Source: VRUE01 sp035605155
GTDB taxonomy: Bacteria; Actinomycetota; Thermoleophilia; Solirubrobacterales; 70-9
Length of the DNA stretch: 9,881 nt
Assembly: GCA_035605155.1 (NCBI GenBank)
Contig: DATNHC010000131.1
Span: 1-9,881 of the forward strand
Reading direction: 5' to 3'
Positions within the stretch are counted from its first letter, which is position 1, and each line of letters starts with the position of its first letter. Position numbers and translations under genes: made by a program. Under the pieces are notes generated by a model, which made no database searches, was not told the origin of the DNA, and saw only the letters and a program-made list of their open reading frames with translations. Positions 1 through 5,295 of this stretch are shown here, in pieces.

Positions 1-69
1 ACCGGACTCAAAGACCAGGCGGGCGCCTCGGTCAAGCAACTCCTCGGGGTACTTCCTCTGTCGTGGCAT
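1..69 (-). CDS. IS3-family transposase OrfA, N-terminal fragment (runs off left edge)
   Basis: The visible 23 residues begin MPRQRKYPEELLDRGARL and continue VFESG. This matches the opening of IS3/IS911-type OrfA proteins, whose first helix (R-K-Y-x-x-E-x-x-x-R-A-x-x-L) leads into a helix-turn-helix that binds the IS ends. The ATG at 69-67 is the first start after the IS tip. A GGAG lies about 15 bases upstream, which is a distant ribosome binding site. In the family, OrfA is made alone or fused to the DDE integrase OrfB by -1 frameshifting; neither the frameshift site nor OrfB is in view. Completeness cannot be judged. The family call rests on this short N-terminus plus the IS end beside it. 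Confidence 0.75.
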   Translation of the reverse strand, partial: MPRQRKYPEELLDRGARLVFESG

Positions 70-91
70 GGCTCGGGAGAATCTCCATTCC

Positions 92-108
92 CCAGGACAA
101 GATCCTGG
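92..108. other. Small hairpin in the IS3 leader
   Basis: A perfect 6-bp stem, CCAGGA (92-97) with TCCTGG (103-108), closes a five-base loop. It lies between the IS tip and the OrfA start. In several IS families, hairpins here limit translation of transcripts entering from outside. That role is inferred by analogy. Confidence 0.35.
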
Positions 109-170
109 CTTCGGAGTCTCCGTGGAACCTGGTCCGGCTCAAGGGGCACCCCACCCCTCGCCACCCCAGT

Positions 171-221
171 GCGCGGCTCTCGCTCGGTTGAGCTGAGGAC
201 GCCGCTGCGCGGGAGGCGCAC
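171..221. repeat. Structured repeat, copy A
   Basis: The segment holds CTCTCGCT, a small hairpin (GCTC 182-185 with GAGC 190-193), then AGGACGCCGCTGCGC (196-210) and GGGAGGCGCACC. A second copy at 4061-4117 has the same order: CTCTCGCT, a small hairpin, the identical 15-mer, then AGGAGAGGCACC. In both, the last block is the start of one arm of a long inverted repeat. The similarity is seen directly; the function is unknown. Confidence 0.5.
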
Positions 222-290
222 CACAGCTCACGAACTGCATCAAATTCCCGCGCCAGTAGGTAGAGAATTTGATGCAGTTCGGCTGTGGTG
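219..290. repeat. Long inverted repeat (26 paired bases) upstream of the secreted-protein gene
   Basis: Positions 219-247 pair with 265-290. The inner stem is a perfect 17 bp (231-247 with 265-281). After a three-base bulge (TCA, 228-230) a perfect 9 bp outer stem follows (219-227 with 282-290). The loop is the 17 bases at 248-264. It lies 17 bases before the proposed GTG start of the next gene. No U-run follows, so it is not a canonical intrinsic terminator. It may be the terminator of a gene displaced by the IS, or a structured 5' leader. Positions 142-306 otherwise hold nothing I can identify. Confidence 0.7.
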
Positions 291-306
291 CTCTAGGCTG
301 GCGGTC

Positions 307-1689
307 GTGGTTCTGTTTCGGGAGCGGATTACGGGGGCGCTGGTTCTTGCTCTGCTGGCGTTCGCTGTGCTGATGGCGTCGCCCTTGGCGGTAGCGCAAG
401 GTGAGCCGCCGGGGAGCGCCACTGCCGCGAAGAAAAAACGCGGCTGGCAGACGCTCGATGCGCGGGGCGGGTTTCGGATCCAGGCGCCGCCGGGATACCG
501 GTTGAGGCTGGACAAGGGCGCCTACGAGGTCGCCGGTCGGGCGGGAAAGATGACGCTGCTGGCGGTCAGCACGGCAGGGGCTACGCGGACGGTGGCCGAA
601 GCGCTGCTGGGGCGTGCGCTGCCGGCCACCCCCAACCCCGATCAGTTCGGAATGCGGCTGCCCTTGAAGCGGGGTGGCTTGGCGGAGATCTACTTCAGCC
701 GGCCGTCTCCTGGCTTCGTCGCGGTGACCGCCCTATCGCCGCCGAAGAAAAAAGGCGCCAAAGGAAAACGCGACGGGCGCTCCCGGCTGGCGAGCGCGTC
801 GGCGGCTCAGCTCGGCGGTGCGCAGCGACGGCTCTTTGCGCGGATGGCGCGTAGCGCGCGCGGTCTGCGGGCCGTTGCCTTGCCGACGAGCGCTTCGCAG
901 GAACTGGAAGCGCCGATCCCGTTGAAGGCGTTCACCACCGCGGACGGCAGCGCCAAAGCGATGGTGCCGGATGCGCCGGGCTGGGTTGCCGGAGGCAGCA
1001 AAGGGATAGTCGAGGGCTACCACCCTGACTTGGGCAGCTACGCCTTCGGGGTGTTGGGCGGGTTCTTCGAAGCCTGCTTCTTCCCGCCCTGCCCAGGCAT
1101 TCAGGCGCCCTTCATGCCGGTTCAGCCGGCCCTCGAGCAGGCCTGGCCGCTCTGGCTCAACCAGGCTGGCGCCAACGTCAGCAACCTACGGGTCGTCAGC
1201 CAGGTGCCGAACAGCACCGGCGTGCTGGGGCCTGGATACGACTCTGGGATGTTCCAGGTCTCCTTCCTCTCAAACGGCAAACCCGGGACCGCTTATGTGA
1301 TCGCTGGCGTCTTTACCTTTGGCGAAGGGATTTGGTACCTCTACTACAGCTACATCGCCGCCTACGACGGCGTGTCCGGCAACGTCGGCGATGCCCTGTT
1401 GCGCACCTGGCAGAGTTGGGACCCGAGCGTCAACCAGGCCGAACGCCGCGCGCAGACCTTCGTCACCCTGCAGGAAACGACGCAGATCATCCAGTCTGCA
1501 AGCGAGTACCGCCGCAAGGTCTTCGAAAAGACCAACTACAACTGGAGCGCCTACATCCGCGGCAACGACCCCGTCCTCGACCCGGTTGCGCCGGGTGTGA
1601 TCGGCGAAGGCAACCAGACGCTGGTGCAGGGCCCTGACGGCAAACTCTTCAACTTCGCCGGCAGTCAATTCAAGAAACCCGGTGAGTGA
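307..1689 (+). CDS. Secreted protein of unknown function
   Basis: The frame is open from 169, but 169-306 contains a long hairpin and reads as low-complexity non-protein sequence. The GTG at 307 gives a proper signal peptide: RER near the start, a hydrophobic core at residues 10-29 and a likely AVA/QG cleavage after residue 30. No strong ribosome binding site is visible. The 460-residue product then has a lysine-rich linker (KKKRGW), a first region with 'FRIQAPPGYRLRL', a basic linker around residues 145-165, and a second, more aromatic region with a CFFPPC cysteine pair and 'GIWYLYYSYIAAYDG'. Near the C-terminus a segment around 'WSAYIRGNDPVLDP' resembles endings seen in other secreted proteins of unknown function. 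It has no recognisable catalytic motif and no C-terminal anchor. It stands alone, converging on the next gene. That it is a real gene is well supported; I assign no function. Confidence 0.8.
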   Translation: MVLFRERITGALVLALLAFAVLMASPLAVAQGEPPGSATAAKKKRGWQTLDARGGFRIQAPPGYRLRLDKGAYEVAGRAGKMTLLAVSTAGATRTVAEALLGRALPATPNPDQFGMRLPLKRGGLAEIYFSRPSPGFVAVTALSPPKKKGAKGKRDGRSRLASASAAQLGGAQRRLFARMARSARGLRAVALPTSASQELEAPIPLKAFTTADGSAKAMVPDAPGWVAGGSKGIVEGYHPDLGSYAFGVLGGFFEACFFPPCPGIQAPFMPVQPALEQAWPLWLNQAGANVSNLRVVSQVPNSTGVLGPGYDSGMFQVSFLSNGKPGTAYVIAGVFTFGEGIWYLYYSYIAAYDGVSGNVGDALLRTWQSWDPSVNQAERRAQTFVTLQETTQIIQSASEYRRKVFEKTNYNWSAYIRGNDPVLDPVAPGVIGEGNQTLVQGPDGKLFNFAGSQFKKPGE

Positions 1690-1690
1690 C

Positions 1691-1768
1691 GAAGGGCCGG
1701 GCATCCCACCGCCGGAACCCGCTCCCTTTGGTCGCTCACAAGTTCCGCCGGTGGGACGCCCGGCCTTC
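1691..1768. terminator. Long hairpin directly after the secreted-protein stop codon
   Basis: Positions 1691-1718 pair with 1742-1768 over 27 positions, with two mismatches and one bulged G. The loop is the 23 bases at 1719-1741. The stem starts one base after the TGA at 1687-1689. No T-run follows, so if it terminates transcription it is of the U-less, stem-only kind common in actinobacteria. Placement supports a terminator; the mechanism is inferred. Confidence 0.6.
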
Positions 1769-1796
1769 TGTAGTCCGGAAGCTGCCTCATTCAGCA

Positions 1797-1826
1797 GAGC
1801 GGCCCGGGACTTTGCCCGGGCCGCTC
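1797..1826. terminator. Perfect 12-bp G/C hairpin in the convergent spacer
   Basis: GAGCGGCCCGGG (1797-1808) pairs perfectly with CCCGGGCCGCTC (1815-1826) across the six-base loop ACTTTG. It is the middle of three hairpins between two convergent genes and has no T-run on either strand. Likely part of a bidirectional termination region. Confidence 0.5.
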
Positions 1827-1834
1827 TCCGCTTC

Positions 1835-1889
1835 CTCGCTCCGGTGCGCCTTTTGCGGTGATGGACCGCAAAAGGCGCACCGGAGCGAG
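1835..1889. terminator. Perfect 25-bp hairpin at the 3' end of the repeat-protein gene
   Basis: Positions 1835-1859 pair perfectly with 1865-1889 over a five-base loop (GATGG). The stem ends six bases from the TAA stop (1896-1898) of the minus-strand gene, where its terminator would be expected. Each arm carries a short T4/A4 tract but there is no U-tail beyond the stem. On placement it serves the minus-strand gene; the neighbouring hairpins serve the plus-strand gene. Confidence 0.6.
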
Positions 1890-1895
1890 TGAGGG

Positions 1896-2552
1896 TTAGT
1901 TGTTGCTGCCGCCTTGGAGGCAGTAGGCGTAGGCGGTGAGGCTGCTGTCGTTGACGTGGTAGCTGTGGGCGTACGCGGCCCAGCCGTTGCCGCTGCGGAC
2001 GCTGCCGACGAGGGCGATCTTGTAGTTGCCCGCCAGGCCGCCGCCGCTGAGCACCGTTGTGCCCGCGGGGCAGTTGGCAGTGACGACGGCGTTGTCGCCG
2101 GCATTGATCGCCGTGGTGTTGGTGACCTGGACGATCGTGCCGAGCTCCGAGGCGCGGACCGAGCCGGTCTGCAGCTCGCTCGAGCCGACCGAGTCGGGGC
2201 CGAGGTCGCCAGCGGTCAGCGACTGGTCCGCCACCTCCGAGGAGGAGACCGAGGCGGCACCGAGGTCGCCCGCGGTGAGCGTCTCGGGTGCCACGTCGGA
2301 GGAGTCGACGCCGTTCTCGGCGATCTCCGTCGTGTCGACCGCGTCCGGCGCGATCTTGCCGGCCGCGACTGCGTTGTCGCGCAGATCGGCCGTGCGCAGC
2401 GTGCCGTCGACGACTTGCGGCGAGCGGACGGTGTTCTTGCCGACGCCGACCGCCAGGGCGCTGCCGGTGAGCGCCATGAACAGCGCGATGCAGCCGATCA
2501 CGAGGGCGGGGGAGGGGCGGAACGAGCGGGTGCTGTGGGTCTTGCCGGTCAT
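1896..2552 (-). CDS. Secreted decapeptide-repeat protein with C-terminal two-cysteine domain
   Basis: I chose the ATG at 2552-2550 because a near-perfect ribosome binding site (AAAGGAGA, 2564-2557) precedes it by four bases; an upstream in-frame start at 2591 lacks this support. The product has 218 residues. Residues 1-34 form an export signal with 'SPALVIGCIALFMALTGSALA', probably cut after ALA. Residues 40-139 are ten uninterrupted ten-residue repeats of the form x-[STAG]-[VL]-x-[STA]-[SGATP]-[DEKQ]-[LVI]-x-x. Residues 140-218 form a small, probably beta-rich domain with cysteines at 161 ('NCPAGT') and 211 ('TAYAYC') that could form a disulfide. Similar leader-plus-repeat proteins recur in Thermoleophilia, as I recall, with no proven role. 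A solenoid stalk on the cell surface bearing the C-terminal domain is my inference. It stands alone, divergent from the monooxygenase gene. Confidence 0.85.
   Translation of the reverse strand: MTGKTHSTRSFRPSPALVIGCIALFMALTGSALAVGVGKNTVRSPQVVDGTLRTADLRDNAVAAGKIAPDAVDTTEIAENGVDSSDVAPETLTAGDLGAASVSSSEVADQSLTAGDLGPDSVGSSELQTGSVRASELGTIVQVTNTTAINAGDNAVVTANCPAGTTVLSGGGLAGNYKIALVGSVRSGNGWAAYAHSYHVNDSSLTAYAYCLQGGSNN
2136..2435 (-). repeat. Region encoding ten decapeptide repeats
   Basis: These 300 bases encode residues 40-139, ten units of exactly ten residues. Examples are NGVDSSDVAP, ETLTAGDLGA, ASVSSSEVAD, QSLTAGDLGP, DSVGSSELQT and GSVRASELGT. Position 3 is always V or L, position 8 always L, V or I, and position 7 usually acidic. 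Units containing LTAGDLG alternate with units containing SSE or SSD, suggesting a 20-residue higher-order period. Confidence 0.8.
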
Positions 2553-2556
2553 CGGG

Positions 2557-2564
2557 TCTCCTTT
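2557..2564 (-). promoter_or_regulatory. Ribosome binding site that fixes the repeat-protein start
   Basis: AAAGGAGA on the minus strand lies four bases before the ATG at 2552. It is the strongest Shine-Dalgarno sequence in the left half of the window and decides between the 2552 and 2591 starts. Confidence 0.8.
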
Positions 2565-2568
2565 CGTT

Positions 2569-2604
2569 GATTTCAAATCCCGATGGACCAAGCTTCGAAT
2601 CGAA
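2569..2604. promoter_or_regulatory. Two 11-base palindromes in the divergent spacer
   Basis: GATTT-C-AAATC (2569-2579) and TTCGA-A-TCGAA (2594-2604) are each perfect 5+1+5 palindromes with centres 25 bases apart. They lie just upstream of the repeat-protein gene, where its promoter should be. They could be operators, but short palindromes also arise by chance, and no clear -35/-10 pair was found. Confidence 0.3.
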
Positions 2605-2625
2605 AGGCGATCTCAACTACGGACC

Positions 2626-2651
2626 CCAGGGGTGGACTCGCTCACCCCTGG
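2626..2651. promoter_or_regulatory. 9-bp inverted repeat upstream of the monooxygenase gene
   Basis: CCAGGGGTG (2626-2634) and CACCCCTGG (2643-2651) form a perfect inverted repeat with an eight-base spacer, ending 31 bases before the GTG at 2683. Arm length and spacing suit either a regulator's operator or an RNA hairpin in the leader. No U-run follows. Confidence 0.4.
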
Positions 2652-2682
2652 CCAGCCAGCCAACTCGAGTAGATTGGCGCCC

Positions 2683-4005
2683 GTGACGCCTGCACAGAAG
2701 GTCTGCGTGATCGGAGCCGGCAGCTCCGGCATCGCCGCCTGCCAGGTTCTGAATGCCAGCGGAATCTCATTCGACTGCTTTGAGAAGGGCTCGGAGGTCG
2801 GCGGCAACTGGCGCTACGAAAACGACAACGGGATGTCCTCGGCCTACCGCTCGCTGCACATCAACACCTCGCGCGGGTTGATGGCCTACCGGACCTACCC
2901 GATGCCCGACGACTACCCGGACTATCCCAACCACTTCCAGATCGCCCGTTACTTCGACGACTACGTCGATCACTTCGGCCTGCGCGAGAAAATCCACTTT
3001 CGCACCGAGGTGAAGAGCGTCGCTCCCGCGGAAGGCGAGTGGGAGGTGACCGTAGAAGACCGCGATGGCCGTACCGAGACGCACCGCTACCGGGCCGTGC
3101 TGGTCGCCAACGGGCACCACTGGAACCCACGCTGGCCCGAGCCGCCCTTCCCGGGCTCCGAGGAGTTCGAGGGCGAGCAGCTGCACGTCCACCACTACCG
3201 CGAGCCCGCGGTGCTGGAGGGCAAGCGCGTGCTGGTCCTCGGGATCGGCAACTCGGCTACCGACATCGCCGTCGAGGCGTCGCGGATTGCCGAGCGGACC
3301 TTCCTGGCGATGCGCCGCGGCGCCTACGTCATGCCCAAGTACCTGAACGGCAAACCGACGGACGAAGCGGCGTCGAAACTGCTGACCCTGATGCCGCTTC
3401 CCGTGCAGCGCTTCGTGCTGGCACGGATGCTGGGGCTGACCGCCGGCGACATGACCGCCTACGGCCTGCCGAAACCCGACCACAAGCTGCTCGAGGCGCA
3501 CCCGACGGTCTCCGCCGAGCTGCTCTCGCGGCTCGGTCACGGTGACGTCGAGGTCAAGCCCAACCTCGACCGCTTTGCTGGCGGTCGCACGGTGCGCTTC
3601 GTCGACGGCAGCGCGGAGGAGATCGACCTCGTCGTCTACTGCACCGGCTACAAGATCAGCTTCCCCTTCTTCGACGAGAACCTGGTCTTGGCCAGGGACA
3701 ACCGCCTGCCGCTCTATCGCCGCGTGGTCTCGGTCGAGCACCCTGGGCTCTACTTCATCGGCTTCATCCAGCCCCTCGGCGCGATCATGCCGCTCGCCGA
3801 GGCCCAGGCCGAGTGGGTAGCCGACCTGCTCGGCGGCCGCGGAACCCTACCCTCGCCCGTCGAGATGCAAGCTGAGATCGAGACGACCGAAGCGAAGATG
3901 CGCAAGCGCTATGTCGCCTCCAAGCGTCACACGATTCAGGTGGACTTCCAGCCTTATCTGCGGGAGATCCGCAGGGAGCGAAAGAGGGCTGCTCAGAGGG
4001 TGTGA
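2683..4005 (+). CDS. FAD-dependent monooxygenase, flavin-containing monooxygenase (FMO) type
   Basis: This is a 440-residue class B flavoprotein monooxygenase that should use NADPH and oxygen to oxygenate a soft nucleophile (N or S). The FAD site is GAGSSG at residues 11-16, with E34 placed to bind the ribose and GGNW at 40-43. The FMO fingerprint FxGxxxHxxxY is present as F162-x-G164-x3-H168-x3-Y172-R. The Y, rather than the W of Baeyer-Villiger enzymes, favours a true FMO. The NADPH motif is GIGNSA at 187-192, and the late 'YCTGY' (319-323) is also typical. Length matches bacterial FMOs. I chose the GTG at 2683 because the Rossmann fold starts seven residues later; the frame upstream is antisense to the repeat-protein gene. 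The ribosome binding site is weak. It stands alone, so the substrate cannot be inferred. FMO fold: very sure; substrate: unknown. Confidence 0.93.
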   Translation: MTPAQKVCVIGAGSSGIAACQVLNASGISFDCFEKGSEVGGNWRYENDNGMSSAYRSLHINTSRGLMAYRTYPMPDDYPDYPNHFQIARYFDDYVDHFGLREKIHFRTEVKSVAPAEGEWEVTVEDRDGRTETHRYRAVLVANGHHWNPRWPEPPFPGSEEFEGEQLHVHHYREPAVLEGKRVLVLGIGNSATDIAVEASRIAERTFLAMRRGAYVMPKYLNGKPTDEAASKLLTLMPLPVQRFVLARMLGLTAGDMTAYGLPKPDHKLLEAHPTVSAELLSRLGHGDVEVKPNLDRFAGGRTVRFVDGSAEEIDLVVYCTGYKISFPFFDENLVLARDNRLPLYRRVVSVEHPGLYFIGFIQPLGAIMPLAEAQAEWVADLLGGRGTLPSPVEMQAEIETTEAKMRKRYVASKRHTIQVDFQPYLREIRRERKRAAQRV

Positions 4006-4358
4006 GGGAGAGAGGTCTGGGTGCCTCTCCCGCTTGCTGGGGTTTTCGCCTGGCGCGCTGCCTCTCTCGCTGAGTGGTCTGTGCGAAGACCAGGACGCCG
4101 CTGCGCAGGAGAGGCACCCAGACCTCTCCTCATCGCGCCGCCGTATGGCCCGCTGTGAGGTCCGCGCGGGCGCACGGGCCGGGGTCGCCAGCGCTTGAAG
4201 CCCTCGTCGGAGTCGTCGCCAGCTATCTCAGTTTCTGGGGCCTGGCTGGCCCACCAGACCAGCCAGAGGGCGGCGAAGACCGGGATCTTCAGCACGACCA
4301 GCAGAAAGAAGATTGGCCAGAATCCCTCCACCTGGCTCAGTGTAGAGACCGGGCCCAC
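3993..4358 (-). CDS. Small single-pass membrane protein of unknown function
   Basis: The frame encodes up to 121 residues. One strong membrane helix spans about residues 13-37, 'FWPIFFLLVVLKIPVFAALW' and on, with an unusual K24-x-P26 inside it. After it comes an acidic stretch (DDSDE, 48-52) and then an Arg/Pro tail ending 'RPRGPHSGPYGG'. Small proteins with this plan, including a GPH.GP tail motif, occur in actinobacteria; I know of no assigned function. The GTG at 4358 overlaps the upstream HAD gene by 22 bases, which suggests translational coupling; a GTG at 4331, five bases past that gene's stop, is an alternative. From about residue 76 the frame runs through the 4010-4128 inverted repeat and stops inside the monooxygenase gene. 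A TGA in another frame at 4132-4130 suggests the ancestral protein ended at the hairpin base. The C-terminal 45 residues may therefore be spurious or due to a small frameshift. Confidence 0.65.
   Translation of the reverse strand: MGPVSTLSQVEGFWPIFFLLVVLKIPVFAALWLVWWASQAPETEIAGDDSDEGFKRWRPRPVRPRGPHSGPYGGAMRRGLGASPAQRRPGLRTDHSAREAARQAKTPASGRGTQTSLPHTL
4010..4128. terminator. 21-bp inverted repeat with a branched interior between convergent genes
   Basis: Positions 4010-4030 pair perfectly with 4108-4128 over 21 bp, enclosing 77 bases. Inside is a second hairpin, TGGTCT (4075-4080) with AGACCA (4087-4092). The element starts four bases after the monooxygenase stop and lies at the 3' end of the leftward operon, so a bidirectional terminator is the simplest reading. 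No U-run is present. The interior carries repeat copy B, related to 171-221. Confidence 0.65.
4061..4117. repeat. Structured repeat, copy B
   Basis: It contains CTCTCGCT, a six-base-stem hairpin, AGGACGCCGCTGCGC (4092-4106, identical to 196-210) and AGGAGAGGCACC, the last being the start of the right arm of the inverted repeat. The order of blocks matches copy A, which suggests a dispersed family. Confidence 0.5.
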
Positions 4359-4810
4359 TGCCGCAAGGCCTCGACGTGTGCCTCCTCGAGGCCGAGGTGG
4401 GTCTCGGTCGGGACGAGCAGGGTCGGCTGCTCTCGCCGCTCAGCCCACTCGTAGCAGCTCTCGTCGAAGTTGTCGTCGATCCAGGCCAATGGTCGGCCTA
4501 CCGCGTACTCGTCGAGTGGCCCGAGCTTCCAGTGCGCGGTTCCGAACCTGGCCGCACCGTCGAAGCTGAGGTGCGGCAGCTCGGGCAGGCCGAGCAGGGA
4601 CGGAAGGTAGAAATTGGCCTTCTCCTCCCAGCCGGTGGCCCAGACGAGCTCGAAGTGCTCGCTCAACCGGAGCAGCCGGTCTCCGGTGCTAAGCGAGATG
4701 CAGTGGACGACTCCGTCGACCATCTCGAAGCGGGTCTGGTCTGGTGCCTCCTCGAACCCGAAGAGGGAGATGACCCCGTCGACGTCGACCGCGAGGATCG
4801 GTCGGTTCAT
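4337..4810 (-). CDS. HAD-fold hydrolase-like protein (predicted phosphatase)
   Basis: This 157-residue protein carries the haloacid dehalogenase core and little else. Motif I is DVDGV with the nucleophile and acid/base pair at D9 and D11. Motif II is the threonine of 'VWATGW' (T59), motif III a lysine in 'HWKLG' (K95), and motif IV the pair D112-D113 in 'AWIDD'. All catalytic positions are filled, so it should be an active Mg-dependent phosphoryl-transfer enzyme. There is no obvious cap domain. It resembles the stand-alone actinobacterial relatives of the HAD domain found in 'Swiss Army Knife' RNA-repair proteins (family recalled, not searched). The substrate is unknown. The ATG at 4810 lies 14 bases after the rpsG stop, with only a weak ribosome binding site, so it is probably co-transcribed with the ribosomal genes. 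Confidence 0.82.
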   Translation of the reverse strand: MNRPILAVDVDGVISLFGFEEAPDQTRFEMVDGVVHCISLSTGDRLLRLSEHFELVWATGWEEKANFYLPSLLGLPELPHLSFDGAARFGTAHWKLGPLDEYAVGRPLAWIDDNFDESCYEWAERREQPTLLVPTETHLGLEEAHVEALRQWARSLH

Positions 4811-4824
4811 CCCGGAAAGGCTAG

Positions 4825-5295
4825 CTACCAGCGGTAGTGAGCGAACGCCTTGTTCGCCTGCGCCATGCGGTAGATGTCGTCCTTCCGCTTCCAGGCGCTG
4901 CCCTGCTGCTGTGTTGCATCGAGGATCTCGCTGGCGAGACGCTCCGCCATCGAGTACTCACGGCGGTTGCGCGCGTAGTCGACCAGCCAGCGGATCGCCA
5001 GGGTGCGAGCCCGGCGGGCCGGCACCTCGACCGGAACCTGGTAGGTGGCGCCGCCGACGCGGCGCGAGCGGACCTCGAGCACCGGGGTCAGCTGCTTGAT
5101 CGCGCTCTCCAGCGTCTCGATCGGATCCTCGCCGGAGCGCTCGCCGACGATCGCCAGAGCGTCGTAGACGATCCGCTCGGCAAGCTGCTTCTTGCCGGCG
5201 CTCATCACCTTGTTGATCAGCTGCTGGACGAGCCGGTTGCGAAAGCGCGCGTCGGGCTCGACCGGGCGGATCTGTGCTGCGGAGCGACGGGGCAC
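4825..5295 (-). CDS. rpsG: 30S ribosomal protein S7
   Basis: The 156-residue product is full-length S7, which nucleates assembly of the 30S head by binding the 3' domain of 16S rRNA and lies at the E site. The opening 'MPRR', the 'LINKVMSAGKKQLAERIVY' segment, 'VGGATYQVPVEV', 'RWLVDYARNR' and the ending 'MAQANKAFAHYRW' are characteristic. The start is GTG at 5295-5293, immediately after the rpsL TAA (5298-5296) with no gap, so translation is presumably coupled by terminating ribosomes. An AAGG in the end of rpsL could act as a weak ribosome binding site. In most bacteria S7 is followed by fusA on the same strand; here a HAD gene follows and fusA is on the other strand. Confidence 0.98.
   Translation of the reverse strand: MPRRSAAQIRPVEPDARFRNRLVQQLINKVMSAGKKQLAERIVYDALAIVGERSGEDPIETLESAIKQLTPVLEVRSRRVGGATYQVPVEVPARRARTLAIRWLVDYARNRREYSMAERLASEILDATQQQGSAWKRKDDIYRMAQANKAFAHYRW

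Larger units (their letters stand above)
1..141 (-). mobile_element. Terminal part of an IS3-family insertion sequence
   Basis: Read on the minus strand, the segment starting at 141 begins TGAGCCGGACCAGG and continues with GGAGACTCC. IS3-family ends start with TG and often carry a similar G/C-rich, GGAGACT-containing inverted repeat. Inside it lies the N-terminus of an IS3-type OrfA, starting 72 bases from the tip, the usual arrangement. The rest of the element, including orfB and the other end, is outside the window. The boundary at 141 is inferred from the TG/CA rule. The 3-4 base target duplication cannot be checked because the other flank is missing. Confidence 0.75.

Noticed and set aside
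2136..2435. Repeated DNA considered as a CRISPR or tandem DNA repeat
   Set aside because: The periodicity is 30 bases in register with codons, units differ in DNA sequence, and there are no spacers. It is a protein repeat.
2490..2501. Possible lipobox (VIGC) in the repeat protein
   Set aside because: The cysteine at residue 21 lies at the beginning of the hydrophobic segment, with no hydrophobic core before it. A signal cleaved after ALA (residue 34) fits better.
1270..2616. 448-codon open frame on the minus strand
   Set aside because: It crosses the three hairpins and is antisense to the secreted-protein gene. Its upstream half is an out-of-phase, low-complexity Arg/Gln-rich reading of the decapeptide-repeat gene. 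It arises from high GC content.
2026..2682. N-terminal extension of the monooxygenase frame by 219 codons
   Set aside because: This part is antisense to the repeat-protein gene and crosses the divergent promoter region. The Rossmann fold begins right after the GTG at 2683, and FMO length fits only that start.
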